This document shows positions 56,390-64,000 of a stretch of DNA of 64,000 bases, piece by piece (within the stretch, counting starts at the first letter, position 1; each line of letters opens with the position of its first letter). Under the pieces are notes generated by a model. That model worked only from the letters and a program-made list of their open reading frames with translations, searched no databases and was not told the origin of the DNA. Made by a program: the position numbers and the translations under genes. The DNA comes from Beijerinckia mobilis (GTDB lineage Bacteria; Pseudomonadota; Alphaproteobacteria; Rhizobiales; Beijerinckiaceae), in assembly GCF_000745425.1 (NCBI RefSeq), contig NZ_JQJH01000011.1, positions 62,001-126,000 of the forward strand, given 5' to 3'.

Positions 56390-58426
56390 TTAAGCGTCAT
56401 CCTCCGGAGAGAATTCATCCGGTGGAAATTGATCCTGAAAGACGACTTCCGCGTCCATATCCGGCGCGTCTTCGTCAAGCTGCGCGACCCGCTCAGAACC
56501 GATATGTTCCAGGTCTGCCTGTTCTGTACTCGCGGCCTCAGGCGGATTATGCGGCCGCACCGCCACGATTTGCGCACCGGGAAATTCGCTGAGGGCCCGG
56601 CGCACCAGGGGATCAGCCTCGATTCCGCGGCGTCGCTCGGCGGCCCGCTGCTCTTCCTGTTCCTTCAGGGTGAGACCACCAGCCTCATTGGTGACCGCCA
56701 CCATCCAGCGCATGCCGGTCCATTCCTGCAACTTGCGCATGAGCGTTTGCGCCAATTGCGGCGAAGCCCCCGGTACGAGGGAAAATTCGATTGCTCCTTC
56801 CTCGAAGCGCACCAGGCGAACATCACGTTCAAGCGCCACTTTGAGTGCTATGTCCCGCTTCTCTCCGGCAAGCGCCACAAGAGCCGCGTAATTCTCGAGC
56901 CTCGGTCCCGCTACAACAGAACCGATCGGCGCGGCAACAGGCACAGCCATGGTGGTGACAGTGGCCGCAGCCCCATGCGCCCGTGACGGCGAAGCCGCCA
57001 TGGATATCATCCCAGCCCCGGAATTCTGCGATCCCGCCCCGCCGATCATGGAACCTCCGGCGCCAATGCCTGCGCCTGCCGGAGAGTTTACACGCCCGGC
57101 CGAAGAGGGAGAAGCATTGGGCACAGCAGGATTTGTGTGCCCCTTGGCCAATTGCCGCAGAACGGCATCGGGGGTCGGCAGATCGGCCGCAAACCCTAGC
57201 CGCACCAGCACCATATCGGCGGAGGCCAACGGACGCGGCGAATCCTTGAGTTCCTGCAGACCCTTGGTCAGAATTTGCCAGGCCCGCGTCAGGGCCATGA
57301 TGCTCAAACCTTCGGCCATGGCACCGCCCCGGCTCATTTCCTCGGGCGTCGCGGCGCCATCCGCAAGGCCGGGGCTGAGTTTCAGCCGCGTCACGAAATG
57401 CACGAATTCGGCGAGTTCGACGAGCACCTGCGCCGGATCGGCGCCGCAATCATGCAGCGCCTTGAGATCGGCAAGCGCCTTGGCCATGTCACCACGCATG
57501 ACCGCCTCGAAGAGATCGATGATGCGGCCACGGTCCGCAAGGCCCAGCATCGCCTGAAGATCGTCTGCCGTGATGGGATGAGAGGCCGGCGATGATTGCC
57601 CGGACGATGAATGCGCAAAAGATGATTGAGAATGCGCGATCGCCTGATCGAGCAGGGAAAGCGCGTCACGCACCGACCCTTCTGCGGCTCGTGCGATCAG
57701 GCCCAGGGCATCACGCTCGGCCGCGACCGTTTCCTTCGCGCAGACATTTGCTAGAAAATCGACGAGCACATTGGGCTCGATGCGGCGCAGATCGAAACGC
57801 TGACAGCGCGAGCGCACAGTGATTGGCACCTTGTCGATCTCGGTCGTCGCGAAAATGAATTTGACGTGTTCAGGTGGCTCCTCGAGCGTCTTCAACAGGC
57901 CGTTGAAGGCCTGTTTCGAGAGCATATGCACCTCGTCAATAATATAGACCTTGTAGCGCGCCGAAACCGGACGATAACGCGCGCTTTCAATGATCTCGCG
58001 AATGTCATCGATACCTGTATGCGAGGCCGCGTCCATTTCGATGACATCGACATGACGGGATTCGATGATCGCCTGACAATGGACGCCGAAACGGTCCATA
58101 TGGATCGTCGGCTTTGTAACGCCCGGCGCGCCGTCTTCAGGCACCAATTCGTAATTGAAGGCGCGTGCGAGAATGCGCGCCGTCGTCGTCTTGCCGACAC
58201 CGCGAACGCCGGTGAGAAGATAGGCCTGATGGATCCGGTCGAGATCGAAGGCATTCGACAGGGTGCGGACCATCGCTTCCTGGCCGATGAGATCCTCGAA
58301 CCGGCAGGGCCGATATTTCCGGGCCAGCACCAGATAGGGTTTCGCCGCAGGTGTCGTTACCGCTGGCGGCGCTGAGATGGGGGCGGTGGAAGTCTCTGGC
58401 CCTTGTTGCATGCGCTCATCTTGCAT
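56390..58426 (-). CDS. dnaX: DNA polymerase III subunit gamma/tau
   Basis: The clamp-loader ATPase, 678 aa from ATG 58426 (58411 is an alternative). 'LARKYRPCRFEDLIGQEAMV', Walker A 'LLTGVRGVGKTTTARILARA', Walker B 'YKVYIIDEVHMLSKQAFNGL', sensor 1 'FIFATTEIDKVPITVRSRCQ' and the SRC arginine are intact. The zinc module has lost Cys residues ('FGVHCQAIIESRHVDVIEMD'), as is usual in alphaproteobacteria. The tau part (~380-678) holds a Gly/Ala/Ser-rich linker and the polymerase-binding region. The SRP RNA lies directly upstream. Confidence 0.95.
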   Translation of the reverse strand: MQDERMQQGPETSTAPISAPPAVTTPAAKPYLVLARKYRPCRFEDLIGQEAMVRTLSNAFDLDRIHQAYLLTGVRGVGKTTTARILARAFNYELVPEDGAPGVTKPTIHMDRFGVHCQAIIESRHVDVIEMDAASHTGIDDIREIIESARYRPVSARYKVYIIDEVHMLSKQAFNGLLKTLEEPPEHVKFIFATTEIDKVPITVRSRCQRFDLRRIEPNVLVDFLANVCAKETVAAERDALGLIARAAEGSVRDALSLLDQAIAHSQSSFAHSSSGQSSPASHPITADDLQAMLGLADRGRIIDLFEAVMRGDMAKALADLKALHDCGADPAQVLVELAEFVHFVTRLKLSPGLADGAATPEEMSRGGAMAEGLSIMALTRAWQILTKGLQELKDSPRPLASADMVLVRLGFAADLPTPDAVLRQLAKGHTNPAVPNASPSSAGRVNSPAGAGIGAGGSMIGGAGSQNSGAGMISMAASPSRAHGAAATVTTMAVPVAAPIGSVVAGPRLENYAALVALAGEKRDIALKVALERDVRLVRFEEGAIEFSLVPGASPQLAQTLMRKLQEWTGMRWMVAVTNEAGGLTLKEQEEQRAAERRRGIEADPLVRRALSEFPGAQIVAVRPHNPPEAASTEQADLEHIGSERVAQLDEDAPDMDAEVVFQDQFPPDEFSPEDDA

Positions 58427-58684
58427 TGCGCCGGCCGTGCTCCGCCCAGTTGCCGCCCTCGTTGCGATGCGTCCATCCCCTTCGCCGCAAGACTTTAATC
58501 CCGTCACGCACGGCCCCACGCTTGCAAGCGGCGCGGCACGATGTGGAGGAATCCTCGCGGAACGAGCGGCGGGCGTTCGGTCACGCTCCCGGAGGGGAAG
58601 CGACCTTTCGGAATGGTCCCTTTGGTCCCCTTGGCACTGAGCCAAAGGCACGGAACCGAAAGATCAGGTGGGAGGCTGGACAGA

Positions 58685-58770
58685 GACCCGCCCGGGCTCG
58701 TTAGGGCTGCTTCCTTCCGGACCTGACCCGGTTGGCGAGTGGAACGTCCACCGCCAACCTCCCGAATCCT
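58685..58770 (-). ncRNA. ffs: Signal recognition particle RNA (4.5S type)
   Basis: On the minus strand the conserved apical core GGTCCGGAAGGAAGCAGCC is present (near 58726-58704), inside a GGGTCA.../...CCCTAACGAGCCC helix. It is preceded by a hairpin GGTTGGCGGTGGA-CGT-TCCACTCGCCAACC. This is the small bacterial SRP RNA that binds Ffh. It lies upstream of dnaX, the usual place in alphaproteobacteria. Exact ends are approximate. Confidence 0.88.
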
Positions 58771-58964
58771 ATTTGGACCGGCGGCGCGATTTTCGCAACC
58801 TCGGACATGAAATTTATCCCGGATTTCCTTGCCAGCAGCCAAACGCCATTGCGCTCCCGCCCTTGACGCTCCCGCCCCTGGGCCTGAAATTTTCTTTCGT
58901 TTCCTTTTGCCCGGAAAAGGCGGAAAATAGAACCAGCGAACAGTCCTGCCACGGAGGCGCGGTC

Positions 58965-59930
58965 ATGCCAGCCAATCTCCACGCGATTGACACCCTGCCT
59001 TCCGAACCTTCGGCCGAAACCGGCTTCGCGATCAACGGCCTCGACCGGCAGTCGGAACGCCGCGAGGATCCGGCCTTCATCCGCGAACTCCTCGGCCAGA
59101 CGAGCACCCGGACGCTGGTCTTTTCCGGCGACATCCCGATCCTCAATCGCGACGGATTGCTGCACGACCCGACCTTCCTGCTCGCCGATGCGCAGCGGCT
59201 CGGCCCCGCCAGAGAAACGGCCTTTCTGGGTCTCGATGCGACAGGCACGGCGCTGTTCGCCACGCTGATCGACAGTATGAGCGCCGAGACGCAGCAGGCG
59301 CGCGACGATCTCGCCATGATCGATCTGCGCACGCTCGCTTTGCAGGCGCTGCTGCCGCCAGCCGTGCTCGGCCGCCTCGCCCAGGCAAAAAGCCTGCTCG
59401 GCTGGCACGCTCGGCACCGGTTCTGCGCCAATTGCGGCGCCAGGACAGAGGTCTCTCTGTCGGGTTGGCGGCGGCATTGCCCGGCCTGCAGTGCCGCCCA
59501 TTTTCCCCGTACCGATCCGGTCGTCATCATGCTGGTCGAACAGAGTGGCGATTGCCTGCTCGGACGCCAGCCCGGCTTTCCGCCGCGCATGGTCTCCTGC
59601 CTTGCGGGCTTCATGGAAGCGGGAGAGACCATCGAGGATGCCGTGCGCCGCGAAGTGCGTGAGGAAGCCGGCATCGGCATCGGCCGGGTCTCCTATTTCG
59701 CCTCCCAGCCATGGCCATTTCCGGCCTCATTGATGATCGGCTGTATCGCCGAGGCGCAGAGCCGCGATCTCACCATCGATCATGACGAACTCGAGACAGC
59801 CGGCTGGTATTCGCGCGCGGAGGTGATGAAAATGTTAGACGCGCCGGCCGAAGGGCCAATCGCACCGCCGAAACCCAGCATCGCCAATCTTCTGATGCGC
59901 AGCTGGGCCATGGGTCGCCTCTCCCTATAG
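58965..59930 (+). CDS. nudC: NAD(+)/NADH diphosphatase NudC
   Basis: A 321-residue Nudix hydrolase that cleaves NADH to NMNH and AMP and can remove NAD caps from RNA. The zinc ribbon is 'RFCANCGARTEVSLSG...CPACSAAHFPR' (four Cys). The Nudix box 'GFMEAGETIEDAVRREVREE' with 'AGI' has all conserved acids. The C-terminal NudC signature 'SQPWPFPASLMIG' (SQPWPFPxS) settles the subfamily. ATG 58965 has GGAGG 7 nt upstream. Confidence 0.96.
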   Translation: MPANLHAIDTLPSEPSAETGFAINGLDRQSERREDPAFIRELLGQTSTRTLVFSGDIPILNRDGLLHDPTFLLADAQRLGPARETAFLGLDATGTALFATLIDSMSAETQQARDDLAMIDLRTLALQALLPPAVLGRLAQAKSLLGWHARHRFCANCGARTEVSLSGWRRHCPACSAAHFPRTDPVVIMLVEQSGDCLLGRQPGFPPRMVSCLAGFMEAGETIEDAVRREVREEAGIGIGRVSYFASQPWPFPASLMIGCIAEAQSRDLTIDHDELETAGWYSRAEVMKMLDAPAEGPIAPPKPSIANLLMRSWAMGRLSL

Positions 59931-59963
59931 GCTCAAGCCGCATTGGGGCAGAAGCGCCCCCGG

Positions 59964-60866
59964 TCAGCTTTCGATTGTCACATCCATCATCGCCATCAGG
60001 GCGGCAGCGATACGGCTTTCACAACGCCTTCCGTGGCGCAGCAGATAGAATGCGCGATCCGGCAATCGAAACCGCACGGGACACAACAGACCCGCCTCGA
60101 GACTCGCTGCGCAAACGGAGGCCGAGAGCGCGGTCGCTCCAAGCCCCGCCTCGACCGCCGCGCGGACCGCCTCATTGGACGGAAGTTCCATGGCGATCTT
60201 CATATCCTTCAACGGAATATCGAGTTGCGCCATGGCCTCTTCAAAGGCGAGCCTCGTCCCCGAGCCCTGCTCCCGCAGAACCCAGTCTCCGGCGAGAAGA
60301 TCGGCATTGGTCAATGGCCCTGGCTTCGTTTCTCCGTTCTGCCAGGGATGATCGGGCCCGGTGACCAGAACCATCTGGTCGCGCGCGATGGGCCGGTAGA
60401 CGAGGTCCTCGCTTTCGATCCTGCCTTCGACGAAACCAAGCTCGACGGCGCCGCCGGTAATGCATTCGGCAACCTGCGCCGTATTGCCGATCGAAAGCGC
60501 GATTCTGATGCCGGGATAGGCCCGGCGAAAGGTCACGAGATGGCGGGGCAGCCAATAACTCGCAATGGTCTGGCTCGCCATGAGACTCAAAGTGCCGCGT
60601 TCGAGCCTGCCGAATGCGCTCAAGGTCAATTCCGCATGATCGACCTGAGCCAGGATCACCCGTGCCTCGACAAGCAGCGCGCGGCCCGCCTCGGTCAATT
60701 CGATACGCCGACCGACACGGTCGAAAAGCCGGGCGTCATGCCGCGTTTCGAGCGCAGAGATCGCATGGCTCACCGCCGATTGCGCCAGATTCAGCGCCCG
60801 CGCCGCTTCGGTGACATGCTGTCGCTCCGCGACGGCCACGAAAATACGTAATTGTTCCAGGGTCAC
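59964..60866 (-). CDS. LysR-family transcriptional regulator
   Basis: A 300-residue regulator. The winged helix-turn-helix is 'LEQLRIFVAVAERQHVTEAA' through 'RALNLAQSAVSHAISALETR'. The effector domain from ~90 has 'GTLSLMASQTIASYWLPRHL', 'VELGFVEGRIES' and 'LPSNEAVRAAVEAGLGATAL', as in CysB/Cbl/YeiE-like regulators. It is divergent from the TDT transporter gene with 147 bp between; the AT-rich spacer contains a TCGATCGA-type palindrome (near 60890) that may be its operator. It probably controls the transporter. Confidence 0.92.
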   Translation of the reverse strand: MTLEQLRIFVAVAERQHVTEAARALNLAQSAVSHAISALETRHDARLFDRVGRRIELTEAGRALLVEARVILAQVDHAELTLSAFGRLERGTLSLMASQTIASYWLPRHLVTFRRAYPGIRIALSIGNTAQVAECITGGAVELGFVEGRIESEDLVYRPIARDQMVLVTGPDHPWQNGETKPGPLTNADLLAGDWVLREQGSGTRLAFEEAMAQLDIPLKDMKIAMELPSNEAVRAAVEAGLGATALSASVCAASLEAGLLCPVRFRLPDRAFYLLRHGRRCESRIAAALMAMMDVTIES

Positions 60867-61013
60867 AGCGTATCAATCAATCTAAATATTCGATCGATCC
60901 AAGTATAATAATCTATTGGAATCATGATTTAAGCAAGGTCATCTTTCTCTGGCCGATGGATTGGCGGGAAACCGCCTCGATCATCACCGGCGCCGTTCCG
61001 TCTCGCTCTCGGG

Positions 61014-62165
61014 ATGCCAGTCATGACCTATACTCAAGCCCTCACCGATCCACCGGCCGTCACCGTTCTCAGCGCGCCAGTCCCCGGAATCATCCGCAAT
61101 TTCACGCCGAACTGGTTCACCGTCACCATGGGCACCGGCGTGCTTGCGCTCGTCCTCAACCAGTGTCCGCCCGGTTTTCCGGTTCTGCATCGGATCGCTA
61201 TCGGTCTCTGGCTCGTCAATATCGGGCTTTTCGGCCTGTTCACCCTGCTCTACTCCGCCCGCTGGATGCTTTATTTTCACGAGGCGAAGCGGATTTTCCA
61301 CCATCCGGTCATGTCGATGTTCTTCGGCGCCGTGCCCATGGGTCTTGCGACAATCATCAATGGTTTCCTCGCTTTCGGCCCCGCACTGATCGGCGATCAG
61401 GCCGTCACGATCGCCGAAATTCTGTGGTGGATCGACGCCGCTCTGTCGCTCGCCTGCGGCATCGCCATTCCCTATTTCATGTTCACGCGGCAGGAGCATG
61501 CCATCGAGAAGCTCACCGCCGTCTGGCTTTTACCGATCGTCGCCTGCGAAGTCGCCGCGGCCAGCGCCGGGCTGCTGGGGGGCGTGCTGCCAGCGTCCCG
61601 TAGCCTCGAAGTGCTGGTTCTTGGCTATGCGCTTTGGGCCTGTTCCGTCCCGCTGGCGATGAGCATTCTCGTGTTGCTCTACCTCCGCCTCGCCGTGCAC
61701 AAGCTGCCCGAGCAATCACTCGGCGTGTCGGCCTGGCTGGCGCTCGGTCCGATCGGCACCGGCGCGCTCGGCCTCATCCTGCTCGGTGGCCATGCCCCCT
61801 CGGCCTTCGCCGCCCATGGTCTCTCCGATGTCGGCAAGGTCGCTTATGGAATGGGCATTCTCGGCGGTATTATTTTCTGGGGTTATGGCCTGTGGTGGCT
61901 CGCCCTGGCGGTCCTCAAAACCATCCGCTATCTGCGCGAGGGCCTGCCGTTCAACCTCGGCTGGTGGGGCTTCACCTTTCCGATCGGCGTCTATGCACTG
62001 GCAACCCTCGCGCTGGCACGGACGACCGGCCTCACCTTCTTTTCCGTGATCGGCATTGGTCTTTCCATCAGTCTCGCCATCTTCTGGTTGATCGTCGCGG
62101 TGCGCACACTCGAAGGCGCCTGGAAGAGAACTCTCTTCATCTCGCCCTGCCTCCAGAGCGCCTGA
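61014..62165 (+). CDS. TDT family (TehA/SLAC1-like) transporter
   Basis: A 383-residue inner-membrane protein with ten predicted helices. 'NFTPNWFTVTMGTGVLALVL', 'PVMSMFFGAVPMGLATIING', 'IPYFMFTRQEHAIEKLTAVW', 'LLPIVACEVAAASAGLL' and 'GWWGFTFPIGVYALATLALA' are typical of the tellurite-resistance/dicarboxylate (TDT) family, which includes sulfite exporters and C4-dicarboxylate carriers. With a CysB-like LysR neighbour, sulfite or thiosulfate export is a reasonable guess, no more. Start ATG 61014 or 61023. Confidence 0.9.
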   Translation: MPVMTYTQALTDPPAVTVLSAPVPGIIRNFTPNWFTVTMGTGVLALVLNQCPPGFPVLHRIAIGLWLVNIGLFGLFTLLYSARWMLYFHEAKRIFHHPVMSMFFGAVPMGLATIINGFLAFGPALIGDQAVTIAEILWWIDAALSLACGIAIPYFMFTRQEHAIEKLTAVWLLPIVACEVAAASAGLLGGVLPASRSLEVLVLGYALWACSVPLAMSILVLLYLRLAVHKLPEQSLGVSAWLALGPIGTGALGLILLGGHAPSAFAAHGLSDVGKVAYGMGILGGIIFWGYGLWWLALAVLKTIRYLREGLPFNLGWWGFTFPIGVYALATLALARTTGLTFFSVIGIGLSISLAIFWLIVAVRTLEGAWKRTLFISPCLQSA

Positions 62166-62259
62166 AGCGAAAATTCGATGCGGGAAACGATAGGGGCCAC
62201 AGCGCCCTTGGTATAAGACATCACCCGCAGCGGGAGCCTGTCCCGCGCCCAATTCCTCC

Positions 62260-62988
62260 ATGGACCAACAGACGATGAGCGAAGACAAGTCTTCAAGCGC
62301 CCTGGTTTTGTTTTCCGGCGGACAGGATTCCACTACCTGCCTCGCCTGGGCGCTCGACCGTTTCGCCAAGGTGGAGACGATCGGCTTTGCCTATGGGCAG
62401 CGCCATGCCATCGAACTCGACCAGCGCCAGATCCTGCGCGCCGCATTGCTGAAGAACTTTCCGGCCTGGGCGGAAAAACTCGGCGAGGATCATCTTCTTT
62501 CGCTCGACGTGCTTGCCGCCATCTCCCAATCCGCTTTGACCAGCGAAATGGCGATCGCCATGGATGCCGATGGCCTGCCGAATACATTCGTGCCTGGACG
62601 CAACCTGATCTTTCTGACCTTCGCCGGCGCCGTCGCCTATCGGCGCGGGCTGAAACATATTATCGGCGGTATGTGCGAGACTGATTTTTCCGGCTATCCC
62701 GATTGCCGCGACGATACGATCAAGGCCATGCAGCTCGCCCTCAATCTCGGCATGGACCGCCGTTTCATCCTCGATACACCGCTGATGTGGCTCGACAAGG
62801 CTGACACCTGGCGGCTCGCGGATACACTTGGCGGCCAAAAGCTCACCGATCTCATCATCGAGGAAACGCATACATGCTATCTCGGCGAGCGCGGCAGCCG
62901 TCATGCCTGGGGCTATGGCTGCGGTACCTGCCCCGCCTGTGACTTGCGCGCAAAGGGGTATGCGGCCTGGCGCGGCGAACCGGTTTAA
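62260..62988 (+). CDS. queC: 7-cyano-7-deazaguanine synthase QueC
   Basis: Converts 7-carboxy-7-deazaguanine to preQ0 in queuosine synthesis. PP-loop '[20 protein letters not shown]' and '[20 protein letters not shown]' bind ATP. '[20 protein letters not shown]' and '[16 protein letters not shown]' are family blocks. The zinc Cys cluster is in '[20 protein letters not shown]'. 242 aa from ATG 62260; ATG 62275 is an alternative. No other queuosine genes follow. Confidence 0.96.
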   Translation: MDQQTMSEDKSSSALVLFSGGQDSTTCLAWALDRFAKVETIGFAYGQRHAIELDQRQILRAALLKNFPAWAEKLGEDHLLSLDVLAAISQSALTSEMAIAMDADGLPNTFVPGRNLIFLTFAGAVAYRRGLKHIIGGMCETDFSGYPDCRDDTIKAMQLALNLGMDRRFILDTPLMWLDKADTWRLADTLGGQKLTDLIIEETHTCYLGERGSRHAWGYGCGTCPACDLRAKGYAAWRGEPV

Positions 62989-63264
62989 CGAGGCGATTTC
63001 CGGGGCAATGCGTGCCGACCGTATCGCAAAAACTGTTGCAAGATTTGCGGCCTATCCACCTGCATATGGCCGACCACGCTCCAAGTGAGGCTCACTGATC
63101 GCCGGAACCACCTTCGTCCATGACTTGACAATCATGGCTATGAATACCAATGACTTTAAGGAAACAAGCACGCCTTTCCTCAATCCTTAAGAGACTGCTC
63201 AATCATACTTAAATCCCCATCATAGAAATCATTTTGATCAATCCAAATCATTTCTGGGTAAGCT
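62989..63264. other. Gap between queC and the IS remnant
   Basis: About 275 bases with no gene. GC content falls from the queC end onward, which marks the transition to accessory DNA. I could not find clear terminal inverted repeats of an insertion sequence. Confidence 0.4.
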
Positions 63265-63450
63265 TCAGGCATATTCAGCATGGTTGAAGAAATTCGGACA
63301 TTCTTGTGGTTTGATCGCTTCAAAGAGCCCCCCGATCTTTTTCTCAACAGCCGGAATAGTGCGTTTCCCAGCTTTGCAAAGCAGAGCCTTCAGCTTCGTA
63401 AACATCACTTCAATCGGATTGAGATCGAAGCAAATAGGCAAGTAAAAGGC
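63265..63450 (-). pseudogene. IS630-family transposase remnant (C-terminal part)
   Basis: On the minus strand the translation 'YLPICFDLNPIEVMFTKLKA' then 'LLCKAGKRTIPAVEKKIGGL', 'QECPNFFNHAEYA' matches the end of IS630 transposases (usually LPPYSPDLNPIEQ.F.KLK), including the last catalytic Glu of the DDE triad in NPIE. The preceding ~250 residues of a transposase are absent, and the upstream codons do not resemble one. It is a dead 3' fragment. Confidence 0.8.
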
Positions 63451-63488
63451 CTTATTGAAAAAATCTCTACTTTCGAATGAAAACTGAA

Positions 63489-64000
63489 ATGAGCGACCAA
63501 ATGACCACACAGCCGATGGTTAAGACTATCAGAGAACTTGTTAAGTTACGGTTGGCTGAAGATAACTCTCAACGATTGTTAATGCCACCTATTCAGCGTT
63601 CATTGGTCTGGACCAATGAACAGATCATCAACTATTGGGATAGTCTTCTACGTGGATATCCCGCTGGAATGATGATGTATCATCATGTGATGGATGACAT
63701 CCTAGAAGGACGCAATATAGAAGGAAGAACATCCAAAGCAGGCAAACGAGATTTACAGATCTTTGACGGCCAGCAACGCCTAGCCGCTATCATGCTGGGC
63801 TTTGCCAAAGGAGAACTTGCAAAAAATCGTAAGCTTTGGGTTGATCTTGGATCAACACCAAAGACAGCGAGCGGCTTAAAGTTTCAGTTACGTATAACGA
63901 GTACGGGCCAACCCTTTGGTTATAATCCGGATGCACCAAATCAGAAAGTTGAGCTGAGCAAACGCCAAGAAAAATGGAAAAAATGGTTTCCAACAAACCC
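63489..64000 (+). CDS. DUF262 (GmrSD-like, ParB-fold) protein, 5' part
   Basis: An open frame of 170 codons reaches the right edge without a stop. The N-terminus reads 'MVKTIRELVKLRLAEDNSQR', then 'LMPPIQRSLVWTNEQIINYW' and 'DSLLRGYPAGMMMY', and the hallmark 'LQIFDGQQRLAAIMLGFAKG' (DGQQR). This is the DUF262 nucleotide-hydrolysing domain found in GmrS/GmrD type IV restriction enzymes and other defence proteins. Start ATG 63489 or 63501; ribosome site weak. Base composition is AT-richer than the core genes, which suggests acquisition. The C-terminal part needed to name the enzyme lies outside the window. Confidence 0.75.
   Translation, partial: MSDQMTTQPMVKTIRELVKLRLAEDNSQRLLMPPIQRSLVWTNEQIINYWDSLLRGYPAGMMMYHHVMDDILEGRNIEGRTSKAGKRDLQIFDGQQRLAAIMLGFAKGELAKNRKLWVDLGSTPKTASGLKFQLRITSTGQPFGYNPDAPNQKVELSKRQEKWKKWFPTN

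Noticed and set aside
1-64000. CRISPR arrays, rRNA genes, prophage modules
   Set aside because: No regularly spaced repeats, rRNA segments or phage structural genes were seen.

Overview
The window looks like chromosome of an alphaproteobacterium of the order Hyphomicrobiales (Rhizobiales), most likely Beijerinckiaceae or a close relative; the family-level call is inference. The supporting evidence is the block bamE - ubiquinol-cytochrome c chaperone - yceD - plsX - fabH - ihfA - merR - tRNA-Pro, an FtcR-type regulator, a small SRP RNA directly upstream of dnaX, an rpsT - dnaA neighbourhood rich in GANTC (CcrM) sites, and a second-type GluRS. Coding DNA is GC-rich and gene starts often have AGGAG-like ribosome sites. 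The gaps between genes are AT-richer and hold many perfect inverted repeats and at least one dispersed short repeat family.

Layout. 0-8.3 kb: an unidentified gene leaving the left edge, then envelope, lipid-synthesis and nucoid genes ending at tRNA-Pro(GGG). 8.3-17.7 kb: accessory metabolic DNA with a Tat-exported beta-helix protein, a Dps ferritin, and a molybdenum hydroxylase operon (2Fe-2S subunit, molybdopterin subunit, tri-haem cytochrome c). 17.7-20.7 kb: an orphan FtcR-like regulator behind a palindromic promoter and a degenerate stand-alone NRPS-type adenylation protein. 20.9-28.3 kb: PEP carboxylase, then a two-gene unit (helical small protein plus a 1171-residue TPR / GreAB-C-like / PIN-like protein) that looks like a biological-conflict (defence) system and is the best candidate for a little-described system here.

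28.5-40.7 kb: a PPOX-fold protein, a complete MCE/Mla-type lipid transporter (permease with fused STAS domain, ATPase, MCE protein, lipoprotein), a zinc-type CDF transporter, a GT21-like glycosyltransferase, gltX, a DUF2865 protein, creA and rpsT. 40.7-46.5 kb: a 1.5-kb gene-free dnaA leader crowded with GANTC sites, dnaA, ruvCA, selO. 46.6-53.2 kb: an Hsp20 gene with a sigma-32-like promoter and an RNA-thermometer-like leader, tsaD, hemC-hemD, a LprI-like secreted protein, a two-gene ABC exporter and a cytochrome c. 53.2-63.0 kb: an orphan HupH-like protein, recR, ybaB, dnaX, SRP RNA, nudC, a LysR/TDT transporter pair and queC. 63.0-64.0 kb: an IS630-type transposase remnant and the start of a DUF262 (GmrSD-like) gene, which suggests that another accessory island begins at the right edge.

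Functional links: MlaE-MlaF-MlaD-lipoprotein form one envelope lipid transport machine; the three redox genes at 12.5-16.8 kb form one periplasmic dehydrogenase that delivers electrons to cytochrome c; ffs-dnaX-ybaB-recR and ruvC-ruvA are housekeeping operons. All family assignments come from reading motifs by eye; no database search was run.
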